Part shown: in pieces, positions 42,659 to 51,764 of the stretch | How positions within the stretch are numbered: the first letter of the stretch is position 1 | Layout: each line of letters begins with the position of its first letter | Assembly (NCBI GenBank): GCA_934277945.1 | Contig: CAKQWA010000007.1 | Location: forward strand, 51,170 to 115,169 | Direction: 5' to 3' | Source: an uncultured Alphaproteobacteria bacterium | GTDB taxonomy: Bacteria > Pseudomonadota > Alphaproteobacteria > CAAGCB01 > CAG-977 | Length of the DNA stretch: 64,000 nucleotides | Made by a program: the position numbers and the translations under genes | Notes under the pieces: model-generated | Told to the model about the DNA's origin: nothing | The model's input: the letters and a program-made list of their open reading frames with translations, nothing else | Database searches by the model: none

Positions 42659-44043
42659 AAAAATTTTGCTGGCTGACGTCCGCTTTGCTGTTGGCGTCCT
42701 GCACCGTGGGACCCGATTACGTCCGTCCCGATTTTTACGACGACACGCAAATCGCCGACAGTTTGGATTTAAGCGAAAAATCGAACGCCGCGCCGAATCC
42801 CGACTGGCACAGGGATTTCAACGACGACACGCTCAACGCTTTGGTCGCGTCGGCGATGACGCGCAACTTCGACGTCAAATCCGCCGTCGCCGCTTTGCGC
42901 GCGTCGCGTGAAAACCTGCGCATCGCCCAAGTCGCCTATCTGCCGACCGTCAACGCGGCGGGCAATTACACGCGCCTGAAACCGTCGGACAACAATCCGA
43001 TCGCCTACCGCGAAAGTTATTACACGGCGGGGCTGGACGCGTCGTGGGAAATAGACATTTGGGGCGCGGGACGGCGGCAAAGCGAGCAGGCGGGCGCGCA
43101 ATTCGCCTCCGTCGCGGCGAATTTGGAAAACGTGCTGATCAGCGTCAAGGCGCAGACCGTGTCTTTGTATTTTTCCTTGCGCGCGGCGCAGGAGCAGGTC
43201 GCGCTTTTGGAACAGAACATCGGCTTGCAGGAGGCGGTTTTCGCGCTGACGCGGGAGTTGTACGATTCCGGACTGGCGGATTTGTCGGACATGAATCAGG
43301 CGAAGTACGCTTTGGAAAACATGAAAGGCTCTTTGCCGCCGGCTCAAAACGCCGTCGAAGCGTACAAAAACGCCCTGACTTTGATAACGGGGAATTTGCC
43401 GCGCGGGTTGAACGACGCGCTTGCGCCGGACGGGGACAACGCTTTGGCGCGCGGGTATGTGCTTGATTTCGACATTCTGTATTCCCTGCCGGTTTCCGCC
43501 GTGCGTTTCCGCCCCGACGTGCGCATGGCGGAATGGGAACTCGTCGCGCAGAACGCCGCCGTCGGCAGAGCCGTCGCCGCCATGTATCCGAACGTGTCCG
43601 TGTCCGCGCTGATCGGCTTTCAGGCGGAGCATTTCGCCGACATCTTGAAAAGCGGGTCGCAGACGTATTCCGCCGCGCCGTCAATTACCGCGCCTTTGTT
43701 TCACTGGGGGGCTTTGCTCCGGCAGGTGCGCGCGCAGAAAGCCGTCAGGGATCAATACGCCGCCGCGTACCAGCAGGCTTTGCTGAACGCGATTACCGAC
43801 GTCGGCAACCGGATTAACGATTTGAAGGCGGGGCAGATGAAACTCGGCTACATCGACGAAAGCCTGCGCAACATTCGCTCGGCGGTGTATCTGTCTTTGG
43901 TGCGCTACCGCGAGGGGCTGATTCCGCTGAACACGCTTTTGACTCAAACGCAGGATTTGCTTCAAACGCAAAGCGCGCTTGTGTCCGCCAAGCAGGACGT
44001 GTACGCCGGCGTCGTCGCTTTTTACAAGGCGATGGGCGTGTAA
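42655..44043 (+). CDS. Outer-membrane efflux channel lipoprotein (OprM/NodT type)
   Basis: A 462-residue outer-membrane factor. The signal ends in lipobox LASC (Cys15), followed by TVGPDYVRPD, the phrase shared by nearly all NodT/OprM-type channels. Two repeated halves each hold long helices that form the periplasmic tunnel and strands that form the barrel (AAGNYTRLKP, GLDASWEIDIWGAGRRQSEQ, then SALIGFQ and FHWGALLRQVRAQKA). It completes the pump encoded by the two upstream genes and overlaps the transporter by four bases. Confidence 0.95.
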   Translation: MKKFCWLTSALLLASCTVGPDYVRPDFYDDTQIADSLDLSEKSNAAPNPDWHRDFNDDTLNALVASAMTRNFDVKSAVAALRASRENLRIAQVAYLPTVNAAGNYTRLKPSDNNPIAYRESYYTAGLDASWEIDIWGAGRRQSEQAGAQFASVAANLENVLISVKAQTVSLYFSLRAAQEQVALLEQNIGLQEAVFALTRELYDSGLADLSDMNQAKYALENMKGSLPPAQNAVEAYKNALTLITGNLPRGLNDALAPDGDNALARGYVLDFDILYSLPVSAVRFRPDVRMAEWELVAQNAAVGRAVAAMYPNVSVSALIGFQAEHFADILKSGSQTYSAAPSITAPLFHWGALLRQVRAQKAVRDQYAAAYQQALLNAITDVGNRINDLKAGQMKLGYIDESLRNIRSAVYLSLVRYREGLIPLNTLLTQTQDLLQTQSALVSAKQDVYAGVVAFYKAMGV

Positions 44044-44117
44044 ATCCGCCGCGCTCTTGCATTGCTTCGCAAGGTTTTGTATAACGGTAAAAACAAAATT
44101 TTCAGCGGAGCGATGCC

Positions 44118-45419
44118 ATGCCTCAAATCAAATGCCCTCATTGCCACGAAGTGTTCACGGTCGACGAATCCGGATACGCGGCAATCGCCGGTCAGGTCAG
44201 AAACGCCGAATTCGACAAGGAACTGCGCGAACGCGAAGCCCAAATCCGCAAGGAAAAGGACGGCGAATTGAAACTGGTTCAATCGCAGGCGCAGAACTCC
44301 ATGCAGGCGAAAGCCGCCGAATATGAACGCCAAATCGCGCAAATGCGGGCGCGTCTGGACGCTTTGACAAAGGACAAGGACGTCGAAATCGAACGCGCGC
44401 AAGCCGCTCTGCGCCTTGAAAACGAACGCTTGAAATCGCGAATTCAGGCGGACGAGCAGGGCAAACAACTGGCAATCAGCACGGCAATCGCCGCTCAAAA
44501 GGACGAATTGTTTGAAAAAGACCGGCAAATCATGCGTCTGCAAAGCAGTTTGAGCGAGGCGCAAAAGGACGCGGCTTTGCAAATGCAGGCGGCAAAGCAG
44601 AATTTCGCCGTCCAACTGAAAGCCAAAGACGAAACAATCGAATTCTACAAGGATTTGAAAGCGCGGATGTCGACGAAAATGATCGGCGAAACGCTGGAAC
44701 GGCATTGCGAAACGGAATTCAACCGCCTGCGCGCGACGGCTTTTCAAAACGCGTACTTTGAAAAGGACAACGACGCCGGAACTGGCAGCAAGGGCGATTA
44801 CATCTTTCGCGAAAGCACGCCCGACGGCACCGAATTCATCTCCGTCATGTTTGAAATGAAAAACGAGGCGGACGCAACGGCGACAAAGCACAAAAACGAA
44901 GACTTTTTCAAGGAACTGGACAAGGACAGAACCGAAAAGAAGTGCGAATACGCCGTTTTGGTGTCCATGCTGGAATCCGACAGCGAACTGTACAACACCG
45001 GCATTGTCGACGTGTCGCACAAATACCCGAAAATGTACGTCATCCGCCCGCAGTTTTTCATTCCGATCATCACGCTTTTGCGCAACGCCGCGCTCAATTC
45101 CGTGCATTACAGACGGCAGGTCGCCGAATTGAAAAACCAGAACGTCGACATTTCAAACTTTGAAGCCGAAATGAACGAATTTAAAGAAAAATTCGGACGC
45201 AATTACGAATTGGCAAGCAAGAAATTCCAAACGGCGATTGACGAAATCGACAAGACGATAGACCACCTGCAAAAAACGAAAGACGCGCTTTTGTCGTCGG
45301 AAAACAATCTGCGTCTGGCGAACAACAAGGCGCAGGATTTGTCCGTCAAACGCCTGACGCGCAACAATCCGACCATGCAAAAGAAATTCGACGATTTGAA
45401 AAACGGCGCAAACGGCTGA
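44118..45419 (+). CDS. DUF2130 protein: zinc ribbon, long coiled coil and nuclease-like domain
   Basis: A 433-residue cytoplasmic protein. Residues 1-11 hold a CPHC half zinc ribbon. A coiled coil runs from about 30 to 190. The DUF2130 domain follows, with GSKGDYIFRE and VMFEMKNEADAT, a pattern matching the D and ExK of PD-(D/E)XK nucleases (Asp in GDYIF, Glu and Lys in FEMKNE). A second helical region closes the protein. DUF2130 proteins are widespread and uncharacterised; nucleic-acid processing is suggested by the fold. It is a single gene with no obvious defence partner nearby. Confidence 0.85.
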   Translation: MPQIKCPHCHEVFTVDESGYAAIAGQVRNAEFDKELREREAQIRKEKDGELKLVQSQAQNSMQAKAAEYERQIAQMRARLDALTKDKDVEIERAQAALRLENERLKSRIQADEQGKQLAISTAIAAQKDELFEKDRQIMRLQSSLSEAQKDAALQMQAAKQNFAVQLKAKDETIEFYKDLKARMSTKMIGETLERHCETEFNRLRATAFQNAYFEKDNDAGTGSKGDYIFRESTPDGTEFISVMFEMKNEADATATKHKNEDFFKELDKDRTEKKCEYAVLVSMLESDSELYNTGIVDVSHKYPKMYVIRPQFFIPIITLLRNAALNSVHYRRQVAELKNQNVDISNFEAEMNEFKEKFGRNYELASKKFQTAIDEIDKTIDHLQKTKDALLSSENNLRLANNKAQDLSVKRLTRNNPTMQKKFDDLKNGANG

Positions 45420-45472
45420 CGGCGCGAAATTGCGGGATAAAATGGCTTGCGCCGGAAATTTTTAACGGACGG

Positions 45473-45682
45473 TTATTTCAAAACTTCCCGGTATCCGCCC
45501 CTGTCCGCGCCGATGCGCCGGATCAGCCTCTTTTCTTTTAAAACGGCGATGCGTTTGGCAACCGTGCGGAGCGACACGCCCAGCGCGGCGGCAAGTTCGC
45601 TTGTCGTGACGCGCGGATTTTCCGCCGCCGCTTCCAAAATTTTCTGTGAACTTTTCTGTGAATCTTTCTGTGAACTTTTTGG
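45473..45682 (-). pseudogene. C-terminal remnant of an AlbA_2/RecG-like ATP-binding transcriptional regulator
   Basis: On the minus strand a frame ending in TAA at 45475-45473 reads a KSSQKDSQKSSQK linker, then ILEAAAENPRVTTSELAA, a helix-turn-helix (ALGVSLRTVAKRIAVLKEK) and the ending RLIRRIGADRGGYREVLK. This is the winged-helix tail of a common family of gut bacterial proteins with an N-terminal Schlafen/AlbA_2 domain, whose ends read RIG.DKGGYWEV. Nothing of the N-terminal domain remains; upstream are a terminator and the tRNA. No ATG opens the frame. It is therefore a fragment, left between tRNA-fMet and the DUF2130 gene. Confidence 0.65.
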
Positions 45683-45727
45683 CGCGCCGACGGCGCGGCG
45701 GCAAGAGCGACTTGGAACGCGGATACA

Positions 45728-45757
45728 AAAAAGAGGAAGTTTGAAACTTCCTCTTGA
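45728..45757 (-). terminator. Terminator after initiator tRNA
   Basis: AAGAGGAAGTTT pairs with AACTTCCTCTT; on the minus strand a run of six T follows. Confidence 0.8.
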
Positions 45758-45760
45758 AAT

Positions 45761-45838
<78 letters not shown>

Positions 45839-45962
45839 ACAACGGATGTGTATATATCATCTTATCGCGGTGTTGGCAAGTGTTTTTTTCGCTTTTTTTC
45901 CGTTGGTCTTTTGACGCTTTCGTTTTATCATATCCGCATCTTTTTCTTAATGGAGTTTTGTC

Positions 45963-46559
45963 ATGAAACGCATTTTCCGTTCTTTCCTCGCACTTTCCGT
46001 CTTGGCGTGCGCCGCCTGTTCCTCCGTTTCAATGAAAGATCAGGTCATCGCCCGCAGCGACGATTTGTCCTCCCGTCCCGAATGGGTCAAGGATTCCGAA
46101 ACGTTCACCGTGTCCAAAGGCACCGTTTATATGCTCGGGTCGACGACGATCCCCGCGACTTCTTCGCCCGACCGCGCCTACCGCATCGCCGAAAACAACG
46201 CCAAGCAGGGCTTGTCAAGCGCGATTGAGCAGAAACTGGATTTCGTTTTCCAGAACGCCGAAGAAGGCACCGAAATCGGTTCCGACCAGACGCGCTTTAT
46301 CGGCATGGAAGCGTCCAAACTGGTCACTTCCGCCATTCGCCCGTCGAATCGCTACTGGGAAAAAGTCGTGACCGTGACGGGCGCGAACGCCGATGACAAA
46401 GCCGTCGTCTACCGCGTGTACGCCCGCGTCGCCATGCCCGAAAAGGAATTTAAAAAGGCGATTGAACGCGCGATTGCCAAAGCGCAGAAAAAAGGTCTGT
46501 CCGCCGATTTCGCCAAAAAGGTCGACGCGCAGTGGGATCGCTTTACGGCGGAGGAATAA
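45963..46559 (+). CDS. LPP20-like lipoprotein
   Basis: A 198-residue protein with lipobox ACAAC (Cys19). The domain after it starts RPEWVKDSETFTVSKGTVYMLGST, then carries AYRIAENNAKQGLSSAIEQ, the pattern of the LPP20 family of outer-membrane lipoproteins, in which a strand-rich sheet packs on one helix. The function is unknown in general. It has its own promoter region and a strong terminator. The end is basic and helical. Confidence 0.78.
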   Translation: MKRIFRSFLALSVLACAACSSVSMKDQVIARSDDLSSRPEWVKDSETFTVSKGTVYMLGSTTIPATSSPDRAYRIAENNAKQGLSSAIEQKLDFVFQNAEEGTEIGSDQTRFIGMEASKLVTSAIRPSNRYWEKVVTVTGANADDKAVVYRVYARVAMPEKEFKKAIERAIAKAQKKGLSADFAKKVDAQWDRFTAEE

Positions 46560-46575
46560 TCCTTTAAACCGCAAA

Positions 46576-46604
46576 GAAAAGCCCCGATTTTTCGGGGCTT
46601 TTTC
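46576..46604. terminator. Bidirectional terminator between LPP20-like gene and epmA
   Basis: AAAAGCCCCGA pairs with TCGGGGCTTTT, with T-runs on both strands, between two convergent genes. Confidence 0.85.
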
Positions 46605-46634
46605 GTTTTTCGATTCGATTTTTTGTCTTTCAAA

Positions 46635-47684
46635 TCACGCCACCGGCGTCCAGATGACGTCTTCGATTCTTTCGGCGTGCGTAATCAGCATGACCAGTCT
46701 GTCCACGCCGACCGCGATGCCCGCCGCGTCCGGCATATAGGCGAGGGCGTCCATGAAATCTTCGTCGACCGGATAGCGTTCGCCGTACAGTTTTTCCTTT
46801 AAATCCATATCGTGTTCAAAGCGCGCGCGCTGTTCTTTCACGTCGGTCAATTCGGAAAACGCGTTGCCCAGTTCCACGCCGCACGCGTACACCTCGAAGC
46901 GTTCCGCCAAGCGTTCGTCCGACGGTTTGCGCCGCGACAACGCCGCCATGCACACGGGATAATCGTACAGAATCGTCGGGCGCGTTTTGCCGATTTGCGT
47001 TTCGATTTTTTCAAACATCACGCGGAAATAGATGTCGTCCCACGAATCCGACGGATTCGTTTCAATGCCGATTCTCTGCGCCGCTTTCGCAAATTCCGTC
47101 GGGTCGGGGTCGAGCGACGCCGTCGCGGGCAGATAGTCGAAAATGTCCATGTCCGCGTATTTCTTAAAAGCGTCGCGGATGCTGATGCGCTCCCAATCGC
47201 CGAAAACCGCACATTCCATGCCGTTCGCCGCCAGCGTTTCAACGCCGCACGCTTTCGCGCAAGCCTGCACCAGCGCCTGCGTGTCGTCCATCAGCGCCGT
47301 GTAGTCCGCGTGCGCCCGATACCATTCCAGCATGACGAATTCGGGGTGGTGGTGCGTCGAACGCTGTTCGTTGCGGAACACGCGCGCCATTTGGAAAATC
47401 CGCGGCAATCCCGCCGCCAGCAGTTTTTTCATGGCGAATTCGGGCGACGTGTGCAGATACATCGTTTTCATTTGATCTTCAAACGGTTCGACCATTTGCG
47501 TTTGAAAGGCTTTCAAATGCGGTTCAAGCCCCGGAGAGATTTGCAAAATCGCGGTTTCCGGCTCTAAAAAATCGCGCTCCGTAAAGAATTTGCGGATTTC
47601 GGAAAGAATCAGCGCGCGCTGTTTCAAATAGGGCATTTTCTTTGCGAAAATGTCGGCGCGCCACCATTTTGCGTTGTTCGTCAT
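46635..47684 (-). CDS. epmA: Elongation factor P lysyl-lysine ligase EpmA (GenX/PoxA)
   Basis: A 349-residue class II lysyl-tRNA-synthetase-like catalytic domain without the N-terminal anticodon-binding domain. Motif 2 is RVFRNEQRSTHHHPEF with the loop Arg, and motif 3 is AGIAVGVDRLVML. Together with length this marks EpmA, which attaches beta-lysine to a conserved Lys of EF-P. The gene is divergent from efp, its substrate, with about 100 bases between. EpmB, which makes beta-lysine in E. coli, is not in the window. Confidence 0.93.
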   Translation of the reverse strand: MTNNAKWWRADIFAKKMPYLKQRALILSEIRKFFTERDFLEPETAILQISPGLEPHLKAFQTQMVEPFEDQMKTMYLHTSPEFAMKKLLAAGLPRIFQMARVFRNEQRSTHHHPEFVMLEWYRAHADYTALMDDTQALVQACAKACGVETLAANGMECAVFGDWERISIRDAFKKYADMDIFDYLPATASLDPDPTEFAKAAQRIGIETNPSDSWDDIYFRVMFEKIETQIGKTRPTILYDYPVCMAALSRRKPSDERLAERFEVYACGVELGNAFSELTDVKEQRARFEHDMDLKEKLYGERYPVDEDFMDALAYMPDAAGIAVGVDRLVMLITHAERIEDVIWTPVA

Positions 47685-47787
47685 GAAAAAATCTCCTTTA
47701 ATGTCGCGGGCGGGCTTGCTTTTGTTTGTTCAATCTGATACTTTCCGTCAATATATCAAATTCTTTGTCACTGGTAAGGAAAAAATC

Positions 47788-48351
47788 ATGAAAATGCAAG
47801 CTAACCAAATCCGTCCGGGTTGGGTGATCGAATACAACGGCAAACAATGCATCGTTATCAAAAGCGAATTGATCATCCCCGGCAAGGGAAACGCGGTCAT
47901 TCAGGTCGAAATGCGCGACGTCGCCACCGGCATTAAAACGCAGCAGCGCTGGCGCACCGCCGACACGGTCGAAAAACTGCTCAGCGAGGAGCACGACTGC
48001 ACGTTCCTGTACGCCGACGGTCAGGATTTGACCTTCATGATGACCGAAACGTACGATCAATTCACCGTGCCCAAAGAACTGCTCGGCGATCGCTGCGCGT
48101 TCTTGCAGGACAATATGCCCGTCATCGTCAAATTCATCGAAGGCACGCCCGTCGGCGTCGATTTGCCGAAGAACGTCGTGCAGACGGTTGTCGAAACCGA
48201 ACCCGTCATTAAAGGTCAGACGGTCACGTCGTCCTACAAACCCGCCGTTTTGGACAACGGCTTGCGCATCGGCGTGCCGCCGTTCGTGGCTGCGGGCGAC
48301 AAAATCGTCGTCGCGACCGAAGACTGCACCTATGTCGAACGCGCCAAATAA
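47788..48351 (+). CDS. efp: Elongation factor P
   Basis: A protein of 187 residues, full length, with three OB-like domains. It opens MKMQANQIRPGWVIEYNGKQ and has the modification loop IIPGKGNA with Lys33, the residue EpmA modifies. EF-P binds the ribosome between the P and E sites and rescues stalling at polyproline. The ATG at 47788 is preceded by TAAGGA; the longer frame from 47650 overlaps the divergent epmA start and is rejected. The proteome in this window is rich in polyproline-like repeats. Confidence 0.97.
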   Translation: MKMQANQIRPGWVIEYNGKQCIVIKSELIIPGKGNAVIQVEMRDVATGIKTQQRWRTADTVEKLLSEEHDCTFLYADGQDLTFMMTETYDQFTVPKELLGDRCAFLQDNMPVIVKFIEGTPVGVDLPKNVVQTVVETEPVIKGQTVTSSYKPAVLDNGLRIGVPPFVAAGDKIVVATEDCTYVERAK

Positions 48352-48376
48352 TTGACGGAAAGAAAGAAGTAAACCT

Positions 48377-49432
48377 ATGGAAACGAAACTTCGTTTGGCG
48401 AAAAGCCGCGATTTTCACGACAAGGACAAAAAAGACGGCGCGGCGTCCGACAAAAAGGACTCCAAACCGTTTGAGCGCAAAAGCGTCAGAACGTTTGACC
48501 GCAAGGAAGAAAAGCCGTTCAGAAAGCGCGAAACCCGCGTTTTCGACCGTCCCGCCGAAAAAATGCGCGACAACCGTCAGGATCACTTTTTAAGTTCCGT
48601 TTCGCCGAACATGAACGTCATGATTCGCGCGGTACAGCGGGCGGGACGCTCCTTGATGCGCGATTTCGGCGAAGTCGAACATTTGCAGGTGTCGCGCAAG
48701 GGATTGGCGGATTTTGTTTCTTCCGCCGACATGAATTCCGAACGCACGTTGCGCGAATTTTTGAAAGAAGCGCGCCCCCGCTACGGATTTCTGACGGAAG
48801 AAAGCGGCGCCGTGACGGGAGCCGACACGTCGCACCGCTGGGTTGTCGACCCGCTTGACGGCACGACGAACTTTTTGCACGGCATCCCGTTCTTTTCCGT
48901 TTCTTTGGCGTTGCAGGAAGACAACGAAATCATCGCGGGCGTGGTGATGAACCCCGCGACGAACGAATTGTTCTATGCGGAAAAAGGATGCGGCGCGTGG
49001 ATGATGACGTACACGGGACAGTTCCGTTTGCGCGTGTCGTCGCGTTCCGATTTGATCGACGCCGTTCTGGGCACGGCGATTCCGTGTCCCGCGTACGGCA
49101 ACCCCGTCACGTTCGGCGATTGTCTGGACAAGGCGATGACGCAGGCGGCGGGAACGCGCTGCTTGGGCTCGACCGCTTTGGATCTGGCGTACGTCGCGGC
49201 GGGCAAATTCGACGGGTACTGGGTTGAAGGCGAAAAGCCGTGGGACGTCGCCGCCGGTCTGCTTTTGGTCAAGGAAGCGGGCGGTCGCGTATGCACGCCC
49301 GACGGTGACGAAAAAGTGAAAAGCGTTTTGGAAAGCAAGGCGATGATGGCGTCGAACGACGCTTTGTATGCGAAATTCGCCAAAATGCTGGCGCGCAAAA
49401 AGCCCGCCGCCGCAGAGCCCGAAAAAGCCTGA
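48377..49432 (+). CDS. Inositol-monophosphatase-family protein (SuhB-like) with a charged N-terminal extension
   Basis: A 351-residue protein. The inositol phosphatase domain begins at about residue 79 and is complete: EESG at about 140, the metal-binding DPLDGTTNF, and the C-terminal WVEGEKPWDVAAG. Residues 1-72 are disordered and highly charged (DKDKKDGAASDKKDSKPFER), and nothing in typical SuhB matches them. SuhB also has a role in rRNA transcription in E. coli, where its basic surfaces contact RNA polymerase and Nus factors; whether the extension adds RNA binding is speculation. The start at 48377 has only a weak site, but internal ATGs have none. A short spacer follows efp. Confidence 0.88.
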   Translation: METKLRLAKSRDFHDKDKKDGAASDKKDSKPFERKSVRTFDRKEEKPFRKRETRVFDRPAEKMRDNRQDHFLSSVSPNMNVMIRAVQRAGRSLMRDFGEVEHLQVSRKGLADFVSSADMNSERTLREFLKEARPRYGFLTEESGAVTGADTSHRWVVDPLDGTTNFLHGIPFFSVSLALQEDNEIIAGVVMNPATNELFYAEKGCGAWMMTYTGQFRLRVSSRSDLIDAVLGTAIPCPAYGNPVTFGDCLDKAMTQAAGTRCLGSTALDLAYVAAGKFDGYWVEGEKPWDVAAGLLLVKEAGGRVCTPDGDEKVKSVLESKAMMASNDALYAKFAKMLARKKPAAAEPEKA

Positions 49433-49457
49433 ACGCTTATCTGAAAAGGAGGACGGG

Positions 49458-50735
49458 ATGCGTATCGCATTGTTGTTTTCTGTTGCCGCGTTCTTCGCCG
49501 CTTACGACGCGGCGGCGCAAATCATGATTGATTTCGACGCTTTGGAACCCGCACCGCAACAGCAAAACGCGCCCGTCCTTAAAAAACCGGAAAAAACGCA
49601 AAAGAAAGCGGCTGAAAAAAAGCCCGCTCCCGCCAAAAAAACGCCGGCGAAAAAAGCCGCGCCCTCTAAAAAATCGCCCGCCGCGAAACCGGCGGCGAAA
49701 CAGCAGGCGAAATCCGCGTCCGGCAAGACGAAAACCGTTGCGCCCGCCGAAAAGTATCAGGTGGTCGAATCGGAAAAGCAGGACGAACACGACAAATTGA
49801 AGCCGCGTTCAAATCCCGTGCCGAGCGTGAAAATCATCAGTTTGGACGTTCACGAAAAAGAAAAGCCGGCAAGCGAAAAAGCCGGAATCAAGGAAGCGGA
49901 AACCGCGAAAACGGTTGAAGCCGCAAAAACGGTTTCTTCGCCCGCGCCGAATGTCGCGTCCGCGCCGCCCGCCGCTCCCGAAAAACCGCGCGCGCCGCAA
50001 GTCGCAAAGCCCGAAAAACCCGCGCTTCCCGTTGTTTCCGCGCCTGAAAAGCCGGTTGCCGCCGCGCCCGTCGAAGCCGTCAAGCCCGCTCAATCCGCCA
50101 AAGCGGCGAAAGCGTCCGAATCGAAAATCGAGCCTGCCGCGACAGCCGCCGCCGATGCAGAGTCCGCCGCGCCGGAATCCGTGAAAAAGGTCGAAAAAGC
50201 GCAAGACGTGATTGTCAATGCCGAAAAAGCGGTTGAAAAAATCGTCGGGCAGGTCATGCGCAAAAACGCCGAAAAGAGCGAAGCGCGTTCGCAGGAGGAA
50301 GCCCGCAAAGGCAATCCGTTCCTTGACGCCGCCGCTTTGTCCGGCGCCAAACGGAGCGCCGCTTTGTTGAGGCACATTTCCGAACAGGCGGCGGGCAGAA
50401 AAATGTTGAGCGACAAAACCCTGTTGCGCGACGTGATTTTGTTTGAACAGAACGCGACGGCACTTGACGTGTCGTCCGAAAAGACGTTCGAGGCTCTGAC
50501 GGACTTTTTGCTGAAAAACCCGTCGAAGCGCATCATTGTTTTCACTTACGCCGCTCAAAGCGAAATCGAAGCGGGCAGGGAACGCCAGCTGACGTTGCGC
50601 CGCGCTTTGTATCTGCGTTCCAGACTGGCGCAGGCGGGGGTTAAAATCGCCCGCATCGAAATCCGTTCGCAAGGCACGAAAGGGGCGGGGGAATCGTATC
50701 CCGACCGCGCCGAAATCTACACCTACGACCGCTGA
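49458..50735 (+). CDS. Periplasmic protein with Lys/Pro/Ala-rich body and OmpA-like C-terminal domain
   Basis: A protein of 425 residues with a signal peptide (MRIALLFSVAAFFAAYDAAA). Residues of about 30-300 are low-complexity Lys/Pro/Ala/Glu, like periplasm-spanning TonB-type stretches. The last 110 residues resemble the OmpA peptidoglycan-binding fold in a divergent form (LLKNPSKRIIVFTYA, RRALYLRSRLAQAGVKIARI, then EIRSQG). AGGAGG lies eight bases before the ATG at 49458. It is first of a three-gene set with a MotA/TolQ-like and a MotB/OmpA-like protein, suggesting one envelope complex. Confidence 0.75.
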   Translation: MRIALLFSVAAFFAAYDAAAQIMIDFDALEPAPQQQNAPVLKKPEKTQKKAAEKKPAPAKKTPAKKAAPSKKSPAAKPAAKQQAKSASGKTKTVAPAEKYQVVESEKQDEHDKLKPRSNPVPSVKIISLDVHEKEKPASEKAGIKEAETAKTVEAAKTVSSPAPNVASAPPAAPEKPRAPQVAKPEKPALPVVSAPEKPVAAAPVEAVKPAQSAKAAKASESKIEPAATAAADAESAAPESVKKVEKAQDVIVNAEKAVEKIVGQVMRKNAEKSEARSQEEARKGNPFLDAAALSGAKRSAALLRHISEQAAGRKMLSDKTLLRDVILFEQNATALDVSSEKTFEALTDFLLKNPSKRIIVFTYAAQSEIEAGRERQLTLRRALYLRSRLAQAGVKIARIEIRSQGTKGAGESYPDRAEIYTYDR

Positions 50736-50771
50736 TTGAGCCGTTTCGTTTTTTAACAAAAGGATGTGCAA

Positions 50772-51761
50772 ATGACTTCGCCCGCGCGATATTTCACCCG
50801 TTTGCTTTTGTTTTTGCTGATAGTCGCCGCCGTCGCCTATCTGCTGTTTCCCTCGATTGAACAGGCGTTCATGACATCGCCCGTGCTGAACGGCGTGATT
50901 GTCGCCGTCGCGGTGACGGGCGTGTTTTTGAATTTCCGCACGCTGTCCGTTTTGCGCCGCGAAATCCGCTGGGTCGAAAAACGCAAGTTGTCGCTGGAAG
51001 ATTCGTCGCTGTCCAAAATCCGCCTGCTCGCCCCGCTTGCCGTCGTTTTGAAAAACAACAAGGCGAAAGGCAACGCCGTCCTGTCTCCGACAATCGCCCG
51101 CTCGATTCTCGATTCGGTGTCCGCCAGATTGGAGGAAGACCGCGACATTTCCCGCTATTTGATCGGATTGTCGACGTTTTTGGGCTTGCTCGGCACGTTC
51201 TGGGGATTGATGATCACCATTGCGTCCGTTGGGGAGGTCATCGCGTCTTTGAACGTGTCCGGCGAAGACGCGGCGGCGATGTTCGACGTGATTAAAGAGG
51301 GCTTGAAAACGCCTTTGGCGGGAATGGGAACGGCGTTTTCGTCGTCGCTTCTGGGCTTGGCGGGCGCGCTGATTTTGGGCTTTTCCGATTTGCAGACCTC
51401 GCAGGCGCAAAACAGTTTTTACAACGATTTGGACGAGTTTCTGGCTTCCCTGACGCGCTATTCGTCGGCGGTCGGCAACGCGTCGGACGATTCGGTGTCG
51501 TCGTCGTCGGCTTACGCGAACGCGCTTTTGGAACAATCGGTCGAAAGTCTGGCGGACATCCGCCGCAAATTGAGCGCGGGCGAAAACGAACGCCGTTTGG
51601 CAATGCAGGCGGCGGCGGCTTTGGTGCAGGCTCTGAACCGCATCGAATCGCATCTTGCCGTCGAAGAAACTCACGCGCAATCCCGCAACGAAGCCCTTTT
51701 GACCGAATTGCGCGATTCGTTCAAACTGCTGACCCGCACGCTGTCCGGAGGCGATAAATAA
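50772..51761 (+). CDS. MotA/TolQ/ExbB-like inner-membrane proton-channel subunit
   Basis: A protein of 329 residues with two N-terminal helices (YFTRLLLFLLIVAAVAYLLF, LNGVIVAVAVTGVFLNFRTL), a cytoplasmic part and two more helices. One holds the family signature STFLGLLGTFWGLMITIASVG and the other GLKTPLAGMGTAFSSSLLGLAGALILG. The C-terminal 100 residues form a coiled-coil-like tail. Such subunits form a pentamer around a MotB/TolR-type dimer and pass protons. The partner is the next gene, three bases later. No flagellar genes are seen nearby, so it is probably not a flagellar stator. Confidence 0.87.
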   Translation: MTSPARYFTRLLLFLLIVAAVAYLLFPSIEQAFMTSPVLNGVIVAVAVTGVFLNFRTLSVLRREIRWVEKRKLSLEDSSLSKIRLLAPLAVVLKNNKAKGNAVLSPTIARSILDSVSARLEEDRDISRYLIGLSTFLGLLGTFWGLMITIASVGEVIASLNVSGEDAAAMFDVIKEGLKTPLAGMGTAFSSSLLGLAGALILGFSDLQTSQAQNSFYNDLDEFLASLTRYSSAVGNASDDSVSSSSAYANALLEQSVESLADIRRKLSAGENERRLAMQAAAALVQALNRIESHLAVEETHAQSRNEALLTELRDSFKLLTRTLSGGDK

Positions 51762-51764
51762 GCA

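Noticed and set aside
44022..45107. 361-codon minus-strand frame
   Set aside because: It is the antisense of the DUF2130 gene, with Phe/Arg/Val-rich composition typical of reverse frames here.
44118..45419. DUF2130 gene as part of a defence island
   Set aside because: Flanked by an efflux operon and a tRNA, with no restriction or toxin partner.
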